Source: Delphinus delphis (Eukaryota > Chordata > Mammalia > Artiodactyla > Delphinidae). Taken from it: DNA of 64,000 nt. A model generated the notes under the pieces. It saw nothing but the letters and a program-made list of their open reading frames with translations, searched no databases and was not told where the DNA came from. The stretch is taken from positions 100,365,918 to 100,429,917 of the forward strand of contig NC_082683.1 in NCBI RefSeq assembly GCF_949987515.2, given 5' to 3'. Positions 1 through 12,500 of the stretch are shown in pieces; positions within the stretch are counted from its first letter, which is position 1, and each line of letters opens with the position of its first letter. The translations under genes were made by a program, and so were the position numbers.

Positions 1-555
1 TCAGTATAAGGATATAGCCTATGAATTTTACAAAAGATGACAAAAAATGACATTCAAATGGCCAATAAACATATAGAAAGATGCTCACCCTCAACCATAA
101 TCAAGGAATGCCAATTAAACCACAGTGAGTACAACTACATACCCATCAGATAGGCTAAATTACACAAACTGATGACAACAAGGGCTGTCAAGGATGTGGA
201 GCAACAGGAACAGTGCTGGAGGAAGTTTAACTTGGCACAGCTACTTTGGAAAAGCTTGACTTTACCTACTAAAGTTGAAGGTTTACTCTATGACCCAGCA
301 ATTCCATTTCCAAGTATATGTCCATAAAACTGCATGCACATATGTACATATGTACCAAGGGTCATGAACAAGAATATTCATAGCAGCATTATTAATAATA
401 ACTCCAAACTGGAAACAACTCAGATGTCAATCAACTGTAGAATGGATAAGAAAATTGTGGCACATTCACACAATGGAATACTATACACAATTAGAATAAT
501 CAAACTACTGTTGTTAAACCCATCAACATGGATGAATCTTAAAGACATAATGTTG

Positions 556-886
556 GGGACTTCCCCGGTGGTGCAGTGGTTAAGAATCCGTCTGTCAATG
601 CAGGGGAAACGGGTTTGAGCCCTGGTCAGGGAAGATCCCACATGCCACGGAGCAACTAAGCCCACGTCCTGCAACTACTGAGCCTGCGCTCTAAAGTCCA
701 CGAGCCACAACTACTGAGCCCACGTGCCACAACTACTGAAGCCCACTTGCCTAGAGCCCGTGCTCCACAACAAGAGAAGCCACTGCAATGAGAAGCCTGC
801 ACACCACAACAAAAAGTAGCCCCGCTCGCCGCAACTAGGGAAAGCCCACACGCAGCAACGAAGACCCAATGCAGCCAAAAAAAAAA
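556..886 (+). mobile_element. CHR-type SINE, long form (tRNA-Glu-derived)
   Basis: The head reads 'ggacttccccggtggtgcag', followed by the tRNA-like B-box area and the long body of repeated 'cacaactactgagccc' motifs, ending in an A-run. A perfect 15-bp target duplication (aaagacataatgttg) lies at 541-555 and 887-901. It sits inside the old L1. Confidence 0.92.
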
Positions 887-1140
887 AAAGACATAATGTT
901 GCTCCAAAGAAGCCAGACTGAAAAAAGAAAAGAAAGAAAGAAAGAAGGAAAAAACATACTGTATGAGTTCATTTATTTCAAGCTTAAAACCAGGCAAACC
1001 TGAATTACATTGTTTAGGTATACATGCCTAGGATGTTAAGCTATAAACAAAAAAGAAAATGAGCACCACGAAAGTCAACATAATGGTTACCTTTGCAAGG
1101 GGTGGGGAAGGGAACAGTGATTAGAAGAAAGCATGATGGG

Positions 1141-1293
1141 GGACTTCCCTGGCAGTCCAGTGGTTAAGACTCCGCGCTTCAAATGCTGGAGGTGCGGGTT
1201 TGATCCCTGGTGGGGGAACTAAGATCCCACATGACACGCGGCATGGCCGAAAAATTTAAAAAATAATAATAATTAAAAAAATTAAATTAAAAA
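1141..1293 (+). mobile_element. CHR-type SINE, short divergent form
   Basis: 'ggacttccctggcagtccag' head, 'gatccctggtgggggaacta' middle and an A/T-rich tail. It is flanked by copies of 'gcatgatgggg' at about 1131-1141 and 1294-1304. This is the older of two SINEs stacked at one target. Confidence 0.88.
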
Positions 1294-1304
1294 GGCATGA
1301 TGGG

Positions 1305-1493
1305 GGCTTCCCTGGTGGCGCAGTGGTTGAGAGTCCGCCTGCCGATGCACGGGACATGGGTTCGTGGCCCGGTCCGGGAAGATCCCACATGCCGCAGAGT
1401 GGCTGGGCCCATGAGCCGTAGCCGCTGAGCCTGCGCATCCGGAGCCTGTGCTCCACAAAGGGAGAGGCCACAACAGTGAGAGGCCCGCGTACC

Positions 1494-1528
<35 letters not shown>
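1305..1528 (+). mobile_element. CHR-type SINE, compact subfamily with long A-tail
   Basis: 'gcttccctggtggcgcagtg' head through 'gaggcccgcgtaccgc' and a tail of about 33 A. It is flanked by 'ggcatgatgggg' at about 1293-1304 and again at about 1530-1541. The long pure A-tail suggests a young copy. Confidence 0.93.
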
Positions 1529-1534
<6 letters not shown>

Positions 1535-1731
1535 GATGGGGACTTCTGTTTCCATTGCCATAATATTTCTATTCTATTCCAATGTTGGTTACATAAGCAT
1601 TCACTATGTGATAATTAGCTGAGCCATACATTTTGTTTGGGCATTTATCTATACGTGTTTTATATCTGAAACAATTTATTAAATTAACCTAGAGTAGTTT
1701 CTGTGTATGATTTTTTAAAAAAGACCTATTC

Positions 1732-3150
1732 GTCTATACAATGGAGAAAAGACAGCCTCTTCAATAAGTGGTGCTGGGAAAACTGGACAGCTACATGTAA
1801 AAGAATGAAATAAGAACACTCCCTAACACCATACACAAAAATAAACTCAAAATGGATTAAAGACCTAAATGTAAGGCCAGACACTATCAAACTCTTAGAG
1901 GAAAACATAGGCAGAACACTCTATGACATAAATCACAGCAAGATCCTTTTTGACCCACCTCCTAGAGAAGTGGAAATAAAAACAAGAATAAACAAATGGG
2001 ACGTAATGAAACGTCAAAGCTTTTGCACAGCAAAGGAAACCATAAACAAGATGAAAAGGCAACCCTCAGAATGGGAGAAAATATTTGCAAATGAAGCAAC
2101 TGACAAAGGATTAATCTCCAAAATTTACAAGCAGCTCATGCAGCTCAATAACAAAAAAACAAACAACCCAATCCAAAAATGGGCAGAAGACCTTAATAGA
2201 CATTTCTCCAAAGAAGATATACAGATTGCCAACAAACCCATGAAAGAATGCTCAACATCACTAATCATTAGAGAAATGCAAATCAAAACTACAATGAGGT
2301 ATCACCTCACACTAGTCAGAATGGCCACCATCAAAAAGTCTACAAACAGTAAATGCTGGAGATGGTGTGGAGAAAAGGGAACCCTCTTGCACTGCTGGTG
2401 GGAATGTAAATTGATACAGCCACTATGGAGAACAGTATGGAGGTTCCTTAAAAAACTAAAAATAGAACTACCATACGACCCAGCAATCCCACTACTGGGC
2501 ATATACCCTGAGAAAACCATAATTCAAAAAGAGTCATGTACCACAATGTTCACTGCAGCTCTATTTACAATAGCCAGGACATGGAAGCAACCTAAGTGTC
2601 CATCAACAGATGAATGGATAAAGAAGATGTGGCACATATATACAATGGAATATTACTCAGCCATAAAAAGAAACGAAATTGAGTTATTTGTAGTGAGGTG
2701 GATGGACCCAGACTCTGTCATACAGAGTGAAGTAAGTCAGAAAGAGAAAAACAAATACCATATGCTAACACATATATATGGAATCTAAAAAAAAAAAAAG
2801 GTTATGAAGAACCTAGGGGCAGGAGAGGAATAAAGATGAAGATGTAGAGAATGGACTTGAGGACATGGCGAGGGGGAAGGGGAAGCTGGGACGAAGTGAG
2901 AGAGTGGCATGATGGACATACACACACTACCAAATGTAAAATAGACAGAGGGAAGCAGCCGCATAGCACAGGGAGATCAGCTCGGTGCTTTGTGACCACC
3001 TAGAGCGGTGGGATAGAGAGGGTGGGAGGCAGATGCAAGAGGGAGGAGATATGGGGATATATGTATATGTATAGCTGATTCAGTTTGTTATAAAGCAGAA
3101 ACTAACATACCATTGTAAAGCAATTATACTCCAATAAAGATGTTTTTAAA
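1732..3150 (+). mobile_element. 5'-truncated L1 with 15-bp target duplication
   Basis: A perfect duplication (aaaaaagacctattc) at 1717-1731 and 3151-3165 brackets the element. It starts inside ORF2, includes the 3' UTR and ends in an A-run after 'ccaataaagatgttttt'. An open ORF2 tail of 272 codons survives, pointing to fairly recent insertion. It lies in the DENND2C intron downstream of exon 13, in antisense to the gene. Confidence 0.95.
1970..2788 (+). pseudogene. L1 ORF2 C-terminal fragment
   Basis: 272 codons open to the natural stop after 'YGI'. The zinc-knuckle-like region reads [19 protein letters not shown] and the end resembles other mammalian L1 ORF2 tails. Endonuclease and reverse transcriptase domains are absent because of 5' truncation, so it cannot move on its own. 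It is not a host gene. Confidence 0.93.
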
Positions 3151-3408
3151 AAAAAAGACCTATTCAGAATAACACAAGAATTAGCCCATGGTTCAATACT
3201 GCAAATAAGATACAACTTCAGATTCATGTATACTACAGAATTTTTCTCATTTTCATAAACAGATACAAAAATATGATAGCATAATGTATTAACAATCATA
3301 ATTATATATTATTATTAATTAATGACATATCCACCACTGTTAAAGATCACTTGTTTTCATTTGCCAGCGCCCCAGTCTTTTCCACAGGTACTATTTCTCC
3401 CATCTCAC

Positions 3409-3586
3409 CTCTTCAATGGGTAGGTCCTGGAGCTGTGGTAAGGAGCAAGACAGGATTCCAATAAGGAAAGGAGTAGGTGAGCACACAATGTCGATCATAG
3501 ATGCTGGCAGGACTGGGATGTAGGTATGCTGCCAGGTGAATGGATACAGTGTGGCAACCACAGCATGGCCACATTTTGACAGGGTG
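3409..3586 (-). CDS. DENND2C: DENND2C coding exon 13, cDENN (codons 702-761); last exon in window
   Basis: 178 bp, acceptor CTGGCTAG|CACCC, donor GAAGAG|GTGAGA. It reads STLSKCGHAVVATLYPFTWQ, then HTYIPVLPASMIDIVCSPTP and FLIGILSCSLPQLQDLPIEE. The HTYIPVLP and PTPFLIG blocks are the most conserved cDENN signatures. It ends in phase 0. The continuation (VLIVDL in human) is not in 1-3408, so the next exon lies off the left edge. Confidence 0.96.
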
Positions 3587-6500
3587 CTAGCCAGAGGAGA
3601 AAGCAAACGGTGTCATATAAAGAACAACAATGGAGGGCATTTCAGACATTACGTTACAGAATTACAAAAGTGATGCCAGTTAGTGATCATAGATTAACAA
3701 TTCTGTGATTACTCATTAAATTTTAACATTTTATTTAAATTTTAACTTAATTTACTGAATATCTTTAATCTCAATCTAGCTGTTTCCCACAATTTATATT
3801 GCTAAAAGCTAGTGTGTACTTAGAAAAGCAATTCCAATGTTTAACAACAGTTTTAACAAAACACATTTTGAAGGTAAATTAATTGCAACCCCCAAAAGTC
3901 ACTGTTATAGCCGAATGCAAATAGCTTTTGGATTCTCCATGTCACTATAGCATTAGGTAACTGAGATCCTACCTAAGTGTTTTCTAATGCCCGAATTTTA
4001 AAATAGTAAGCACAAGTAAAACAACAGGCTGAAGTGACACATTTTACTTATTTCTCACCTTAGGCTGTTGGCAACAAAGATTATCCTCCGCTCCAAAAGG
4101 AGAGAGGCACAGACCCGAATGAGATGGCACACACTCAGGCACTTAAAGAGACATTCAAAATCAACATGTTCCAATCGTGAGTCCAGTGGTCGGCACAGTT
4201 CAATTGACTGAAATGCAAAATTTGAATCAGGGGAGCTGAGGTGGGAAAACAATCCCTAATGACAATACTAATGGATCCTGTCATTCTTTTACAGGTTAAA
4301 TTCAAGAGAGAGGGTCTGCTACAAAGAGTTTGTGAAGCTGCCTACGCTAATGCCAAGACTTAATACCTTACTTTTGGGCTGTAAATTTCTGGTGAAATCT
4401 TTCATCCCACTGGACAATAGTATGTATAATCTTCATTTATCACACTGAAATAGATATTATGCAGGGGCTCAATCTACAAATGATAGAAAACCTCTGGTTC
4501 CTGGGTCTAGGATCAACTATCTCACAGATCAACTGGATGTTTCTCCAGTGCTTTGGTGACCAAAACATATTCTGTGCAGTTCATGAAAAAGAGAAAACTA
4601 CCCTGTAAGGTTTCTATCAGGTAAGGCCTACTAGTGTAAGGCCTGCTTTTTGGCAGCTATCAAACCTTTTCAAAATGAACTAACTTACCCCATCTCCAGC
4701 CCCAGGGAGGTAGCTCTTTACTGTGATGGTGCGTCCAGGAGCTGGGAAAGGAGCTTCCATGACACTTCGCATAAATGGGTAAACCAAAGCTGGAGACATT
4801 TCTCTTCTCTTTTCTACTTCATCTAAAATCTACATACAGACAAAAGATTTTTTTTTAATTAGGGACTCAGTTCAAAAACATAAAAGAATCCTATTGAAGG
4901 AACTGCCAAACTGGGTGCACAAACTTGAAAATAATACCAACAGATTTCAAGACAGATAAGCTTCTGCAACGAATAAAAGTTCATTAAAGGCATCATTTCT
5001 CTTAGAGGTACCTTTAAATCTCCAAGAAAAGTTACTAAAATAAATCAACTTAATTTTAGAAGAGAAGCCCCTTTTTATATCACTAAGGCAGGGGCAAAGA
5101 AGGTGACACAATAATACCCTGCAGTTTGGTGTCTGGGAAAGACATGAGACAAGATAAACTTCAGGCAATGTTTTGCTTTAAGCTGGCAGGTTTAGCAAAC
5201 CAAAATGAGGATGACGGGGCAACATCATCTGGATTAGAGGTCTAAATTTAAGCCTTCAAACCCGTAGCTCTAATCTACTAATGGGAAACCCTTTCTAAAG
5301 TACTATGTTAAAGTCTATGCCACTTAACATTGCCTGGTGAAGTCATCAGAAACAAAAACTCACTCAGAGCTCAGAAAGGACAACACTTTTCATAGGGCCC
5401 ATTCTCCACTCACCTTTGAAAAAAGGTTGAAGCAGCCTAGGCGACTGACCATGCAGTATACCTCAGGGAGTCGCTTTCCTTTGCCTTCTGGCTAAAAAAA
5501 AAAAAAAAACAACAAAGCAAAAATTAAACAGCACGAGTCTTTACTAATTTGGACTATTAATACCTCTTAATACTCCTTAGTATAGAGTAGGAACCAAAGC
5601 TCTCATTCTCAATGAACACTGAAAGATGAGAAAATGCTAAAAAAAAAAAAAAAATGATAGCATGATTTATTCCAGTTTAGTGATGGCATATAAGCAAGAA
5701 GTAACTCAGAGCTCCCTCGATTGGCTCACTGTACTCCATTCCTCAAATATAACCAGACTGACTTCAGCTACAATGTCAGTGCTTTCTTCATCTATTACAA
5801 ACAAACAAATAAATAAAATAACTCCATACCGTTTCTATTATGGAACACTCTGTGGCTAACCTCCACCTTGCTCTTACTGTTTAAAGCTAACATAGCTTCG
5901 GGACTTCCCTGGTGGTCCAGTGGTAAAGAATCCTCCTTCCAGTGCAGGGGACTCGGGTTCAATCCCTGCTCAGGGAACTAAGATCCCACATGCCACAGGG
6001 CAACTAAGCCCGTGAGCCACAACTACTGAGCTCATGTGTCTCAACTAGAGAGCCTGCGTGCCGCAAACTACAGAGCCCACACGCTCCGGAGCCCGTGAGC
6101 CACAACTAGAGAGAGAAAACCCGCACGCTACAACTAGAGAGAAACCCGTGTGCCACAACTAGAGAAAAGCCCACATGCCACAACTAAGATCCTGTGTGTC
6201 GCAACTAAGATCCTGCGTGCTGCAACTAAGACCCACCGCAGCCAAAAAAATAAAGAAAATAAAAATATAAAGCTTAACTAGCTTCTTTATAATACACAGA
6301 TCACTGAGTAGCCCCCAAACTCATCTAGAGATCGTGTTTCTGAAGTTCCTAGTCTGACTCTTTTGTTCCTCTACCAAAGCTGCCTGTAGCACAAGTCTGG
6401 GACTTACCAAGAGCTTCTTACAGTAACCAAACCACCGGCTCCCATCTTCACCAGTTAAGACAAAGGAGAACGTTTCACTGAAAAAAACAGTCAATAGTTT

Positions 6501-9500
6501 GAGATTCAAACAACTGCTTATGACATTCCTCGGAACAAGCAATTAAAAATTAGAGTCCAACAGCAGTCATTTTGTGATGTAAGAGGAGGCAGCAATATTG
6601 TATTTATTGCAAGTCACATTCCTCCTGAGGGAGAATGTCCAGCCCTTGAGAATATCTTGCTTTGTACTGGAGTGAGAGAATAGCATGTGATGAGCTGTTG
6701 ATGCCGCTGCCTCCTTTTACTTTCTTATTTATTTAGTCCAGCTATTAATCAAGCCTATTTTCCTTCTGCTGAATGTCCAGTTTAGTCAAATATATAGGTA
6801 AACTATAAAGAATTCTGATAAGCTATCTTCCCTTCCAAATTCTTCTATTTAGTTCTGAGAGGTCATATGGAACTGTGATAGGGAAAAGTTTATATCCTTA
6901 ATACATAAAAATTATTAGGAAAATTACCATCTCATTAGAAACACTGGCAAAAAATATGCATAGATAATTTACAAAATGAAGACCTAGAGATGCCCAAGAA
7001 ATAAATTCATTAACAATCAAAAGAAATTCAAATCTGAACAACATATACATATGTCTATATTTGGCCACGAATAAAGATTGGAAGGGAACATCTCAAAACA
7101 TTTACAGTGCTTATCTCTGAGTAACCAGAATGCCAGTGATTTTTAATTTCTGCTTTTTATTTACTCCTCTGTATTTTTCAGACATTCTAGAATAAACACA
7201 CATAACTCTTGGGGAAAGCCAACCATGGAGCAGCCAGGCCAATAAGAAAGAAGCCGCCTATGCAATTAGTACAACTGACAGCACAAAGGCTTCAGGGTTG
7301 ATGGCTCAGAGATGAGAGCGCCGATCAGGCTAAACTGGTTAGGAGAGACAGGAGCAGAGTCTGGAGGCAACGTGGGGTGGAAGGGCAGAGCTACTTAGGC
7401 AACAGCTGAGGCTGTCTTCCAGCAGGTCATTGGCATGTGATATGGTTCACATAATCACGCTTTTCAGCCTAAATACATGATTCAATAATTACAGTTTTGA
7501 ACAAAGCACTTATCTATTTATAAGCAGGATATAATTTTATTATATTATATATGGCTTATTAATTGAAAATAGTAATTTCCTCTAGATACTGGGAAGCAAT
7601 TTCTTATCATTCCCTTCTCAATATACTTACACCTTCCAAACTACAGCCCCCTCTTCGTACAAGTTCAACAGGGAACATACAATCTGGGCTATGGCTTCTT
7701 CTAACAACTTGAAGGAGATAACAAGATGCAGACATTGCCATGTTTTATCTCTGTTTCTCAGTCCCTAAGTTAAAGTCTTTTTTTCCTTTTCTGTCCACTT
7801 GGTGGCATTTCTGATTATATGTAAAGTGGAACTTTTTTTCCTGCAGAATTGGCAAATTGAAGAGACTCTCAAACTTGTTTTCCCTTTGACACTGTTTTTC
7901 TTTTTTGAGCCCCACATAGGAAATGTCCTAATTGTTTCTTCCTTTCCTCCCACTGCATCCTTGATCTGCCACAGAGTCCACAGAGCTTCACTGCTGACTG
8001 TTTCTCAAAGATTCTGGTTCTACTTTTGCTCGTCCAACAAATAGAAATCAGATAAAGTAGTCTATTTACCTCTTGAGTTCTGAGGTTGGCACCCAGTCCT
8101 TTGAATCAGGAAAACAAAATTTTGGGATAACTTTGAGCCTGTCTTCAATGTCTCTGGATTGCTTACAGCCATGATCACCCTGAAAAAAAATAACACTGTA
8201 AGTGACTAATATTCTGTGTAAGCGGAGTATATAAATAAACTCAGCCTGGTCTTAGGAAAAGAGGTCTCTGATAAGTCTAGGTAGGTGTCTCAGAGTGGTT
8301 CTGTGCTATTTAATAAAACAGGAAGGCCAAGACTGGTAATCACTGAAAACATACTGAGAACTGAGTTTCTAAGGAAAAAGAATTCTGTTTTACATAGAGA
8401 GGGTACTTATGTACATCCTATAATCTGATGTAAGAGAAATGATTGAAAACAGTTTCTTAGCTAGAGGAAGAATCTTAATTCAGAATTAACATACTAGTGA
8501 GAATATTTTTATGAATCATGGGACATAAAATAAACGAAAATCTATTCTACAATATACTGATAGCAAAAACCTAGTTAGCTCAAGACACTCTCTGATCAAT
8601 AATCCAAGATGTTTTGAAAAGGCAGGTGAACGTTACTTAGAAAAGATACTATTTTTAGAATCCACCCCATATATATAATCATTTTCCTTAGCATATAATC
8701 TTTGCTACCTAATTATGGGTTTGCAACTTCCTGTAAGATTTTAGCATGGAAGACCTTTTGTGCAAGTCTGGTATTGTACTTTAAAGGACAGTCTAAATTT
8801 AGTTAAACCAAAAGACATTTTAAAATTAGTATAAAAACAAGCAGATAAGTCTAATTACCATATTGCCTTCATGTAACTAATACCAATGATCTATCCTTTA
8901 ATTTCTAAAACAAAACATGCAGCCATTCTGGGTCACTTAGAGATTAAGCCCTTAAGAAATGGAAAAGCACTCTAACAAAATTTTAGTTGTGTCATATTCT
9001 ATTATTTTTATACTGTTAAATGATTCACAATCATCTTCATTCAAGGTTTTCCACATCAGAATCAAGAGGGGCTCAGGCAGCTCTTTCCCTCCCAGACTTA
9101 TAGATGCCTAATGCACAATAACGCCAAGTAACTTGCTTAGAGACATCCTTGAATTACTGTCAGAGTCAACTGGGTCCTCATCTGGTTCCAAACCCATAAT
9201 TCAGGCTGTGCTGAAAACAGGTTCAACCTCAAGATTTCTCTTTGCAAATGTAAGACTGATGAACAACAGAGAAAAAAATTAAGCTTCTCTTTATGGGAAA
9301 TTTGAGTCCTCGACTATCTATTTTAGACTCTTACGGTACTGTGTTACTAAAGAGTGCAGTGACGCTGTGCTCTCAGGCCACACTGAGGAATTTTATAAGA
9401 AATTAAACATTGATTTATTTACAGCAGGAATGTTGGTGAGGACTTTCTTAAAAAATGAGAACCCATGCAGGAAATGTCTCAGATTTCAGTTCAGTTGTGC

Positions 9501-12500
9501 TTCATTAGCTTTTCTTATTTTTATTTATTTATTTTTTGGCTGTGTTGGGTCTTCGTTGCTGCTCATGGGCTTTCCCTAGTTGCGGCGGGCGGGGGCTACT
9601 CTTCGTTGCGGTGTGCAGGCTTCTCATTGCGGTGGCTTCTCTTGTTGTGGCGTATGGGCTCTAGGCGTGCGGGTTTCAGTAGTTGTGGCTCGAGGGCTCT
9701 AGAGCACAGGCTCAGTAGTTGTGGCGCACGGGCTTAGTTGCTCCGCGGCATGTGGGATCTTCCAGGACCAGGGCTCGAACCTGTGTCCCCTGCATTGGTA
9801 GGAGGATTCTTAACCGCTGCACCACCAGGGAAGCCCTTCACTAGCTTTTCTAGTGAAACATGAAACTCAGGGTTTAAACCCGAAGTCCTAAAGTTCCTGA
9901 GCAGATAATGAGAGCAGTGGTCCAAGTAGTAAGCTGGAGGGTGAGTAAATGTCCCTGTTTAAAGGGATTACTCCTTCCCAAGGCCAGCTACATAATTTGC
10001 AGAGCACAGTGCAAGATGAAAAACTGTGAGCCCCTTGTTCAAAAAGCAGGAAAAAACAATGTAAAATGAAATATAAAACTTGTTACTTTCTTCTGTGGTT
10101 TCTTTCTCAGCCTGCAATGGGGTTTTTGATTTTCTGCTTAATGGCATGCTCCCTCAGGCACGAGGATCCTGGAGACAAGTGCAGATTCTCACAGGTGCCC
10201 AGGGACCCTGGCCTGCAATCTGGTGCCCAAGTGGCCCACCAGCTGCTGGGTTTCCCCTCGGGCCAGCTGCAGGACTGAAACTCTGTGTCCTGACTAGGGG
10301 TGGGACAGTTGAGCCAAGGACTTCCCTTCCCATGGGCCCACTACTCGAACCCGCAGCAGCTAGGCGACCCTCAAGGGGTTGTAGCCTCCACATGGGGACG
10401 TGCTTAGTACTTGGATTGGGGGTGGTGAAAAGGCTCGCCCCCCCAGGCCACCCACTGAACACAGGAGCAATGCCCAGGGTAGGGAAGGATCTACCATGTG
10501 TTGCTTAAGACACTTCGGCGTTAATGCTTGCCTGATCCTGACCCCCTCCATGCCCGTGCAGAGGGTGGCAGCAGTCACTGAGTGAGGATTGAAAGGGGGA
10601 AGCCAGACGGGGCCTGGGGAACCAAGGGGTAGGAGTGAGGACAACTGGAGAACCCATCCTGGAGAGGTGACAGCATACATGAGCCAAGGCTTTAAGACCT
10701 TGGCACGTGCCCCACTGTCTCATCAGATCTCACTCCTCACTTACAAAACACAAATTCAAATATAAAATTATTGGGGCTTCCCTGGTGGCGCAGTGGTTGA
10801 GAGTCCGCCTGCCGATGCAGGGGACGCGGGTTCGTGCCCCGGTCTGGGAAGATTCCACATGCCGCGGAGCGGCTGGGCCCGTGAGCCATGGCCGCTGAGC
10901 CTGCACGTCTGGAGCCTGTGCTCCGCAACGGGAGAGGCCACAACAGTGAGAGGCCCGCATACCGTAAAAAATAAAATAAAATAAAAATAAAATTATTAAG
11001 AACTTCAACGGTGACTGCGGAGCAGGGTGCAGGGCCCTTGTAAGTGAGGGGCCTTGTGTGACTGCACTGGTCACATGCCCATGAAGTCAGTCCTGCTCTT
11101 ACTCAGCTTCAGCCAATTCATGCCACTTAGGAATGTAGGCTGAATGTTGGCAGTCTTACTAGTTTCTCAGGAGAAAGCAGAAATACAGATTTTTATGTGA
11201 AATATGACTTTTAAACAAAAAATTGACAACAAAACTTTTATTATTTTATTACTGTGCAAACCCAAAAAACATATCTGTGGGCTAAATATGCTCAGAGGCC
11301 ATCAGTTTGTTAAGCCCTGATGTAACGATTATGCTCTTTGTATTTACTGCCACAAAGCTCAGAGCCACATTTGGGGTCTATTTTGTAAGCTCTGTGAGGT
11401 AAGCTCTGTGCTCTCCCAGCACCTAATCTTGGCAAATAGTAGGTATTTATGAAATATTGATTAAATAAATGAATGAATTATTTTGTGAAACAGGTAAAGT
11501 AAATGAAATAATACCGTTAATAACAGTTACCATTTATCAAGTGTTACTATGTGCAAGGAACTGGATTAAGCACGTTACATACATTATCTCATTAAATCCT
11601 CACTAATAGGGAATAACATTACATAGTGCTTACTGTAGGCTAGACACTGTTCTAAGTGCCTTATATTAATTATAATTAGCTCATTTAATCCTCACCACAA
11701 CTCCAAGGGGGTAGACACTATGAAGATTATCCCCCTTTGACCAATGAAGAAAATGAGGCACAGAGCAGTTCAACTGGTCCAAGTCACAGAGCTAATAAGT
11801 GGCAAATGCAGATAGCTGGCTCCCAGTCCATGCTCTGAACTGCTACCCTACTCTGCCACATTTATCACTCCCCTCATTAAGGATGAGAAAACTGAGGCTC
11901 TGTAACTTGCTAAAGGTCACTTAGTAAATAGCAGAGCAAAAGATAAAAGCCCAACTTGAATAACGAGCTTTAATTCCCCCTTGGTTGCAGCCCATGCCTG
12001 ACACGAGGTATCATTAGAGTGCACCGGATCCTACAAGAAGTACAGTATTAGTAAAAGCTAACTGAGACAACAGTAAACAAGAAGAGAGGGAATAAATACA
12101 CAGAGACACAGAAACGTTCCTGGATGCCTCATAGCCTCCATGCACTTACCTTGCTAGGGAATTGTTGTATGACCTGGGGAATGTAGCTTATTTCTGATGG
12201 CTTCTTCTGTAGAGACACCACCACAAAAAGTTCAAACAGCTGCTGCTCCTGTAATTCAATTAGATCCCGCTCTAAGGTCTGGTAGTGAGGATTCCTCTTG
12301 GAAGGTTGCTGCAGTTGCGCTATGCGCTTGTAGCGACCTGCGATGAGATTACGGAGTCTTGTTTTCCTTTATAGCCCTATCTTCCCTCTAGCATCCAGAG
12401 GTCATGACCCACGCAGGACTAATCTTCACTCAGTCGTTGCTAATGAATGTTGACTAACCAATGTCTGCCACCCAGACATACTTGTTAGGGCTATGACACA

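Larger units (their letters stand above)
1..1690 (+). repeat. Old L1 (LINE-1) 3' portion, interrupted by three SINEs
   Basis: The sequence follows the L1 ORF2 end and 3' UTR (for example 'ggatgtggagcaacagg' and 'atggaatactatacac'). It resumes after each SINE and ends with the 3' UTR pattern 'ggttacataagcattcac' before about 1690. It is much mutated, with no long ORF. The left end is off the window. No polyA tail or target duplication could be assigned. Confidence 0.75.

Noticed and set aside
1305..1400. tRNA gene from the tRNA-like head of SINEs
   Set aside because: The heads are SINE promoters derived from a tRNA; the body and A-tail continue directly and no tRNA fold end is present.
1970..2788. 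272-codon open frame as a host gene
   Set aside because: It is the C-terminus of L1 ORF2 inside a truncated L1 with target copies.
10080..10508. 142-codon open frame and overlapping frames in a GC-rich stretch
   Set aside because: They lie inside the hAT-like element, with no family resemblance or codon pattern; low stop density follows from GC content.
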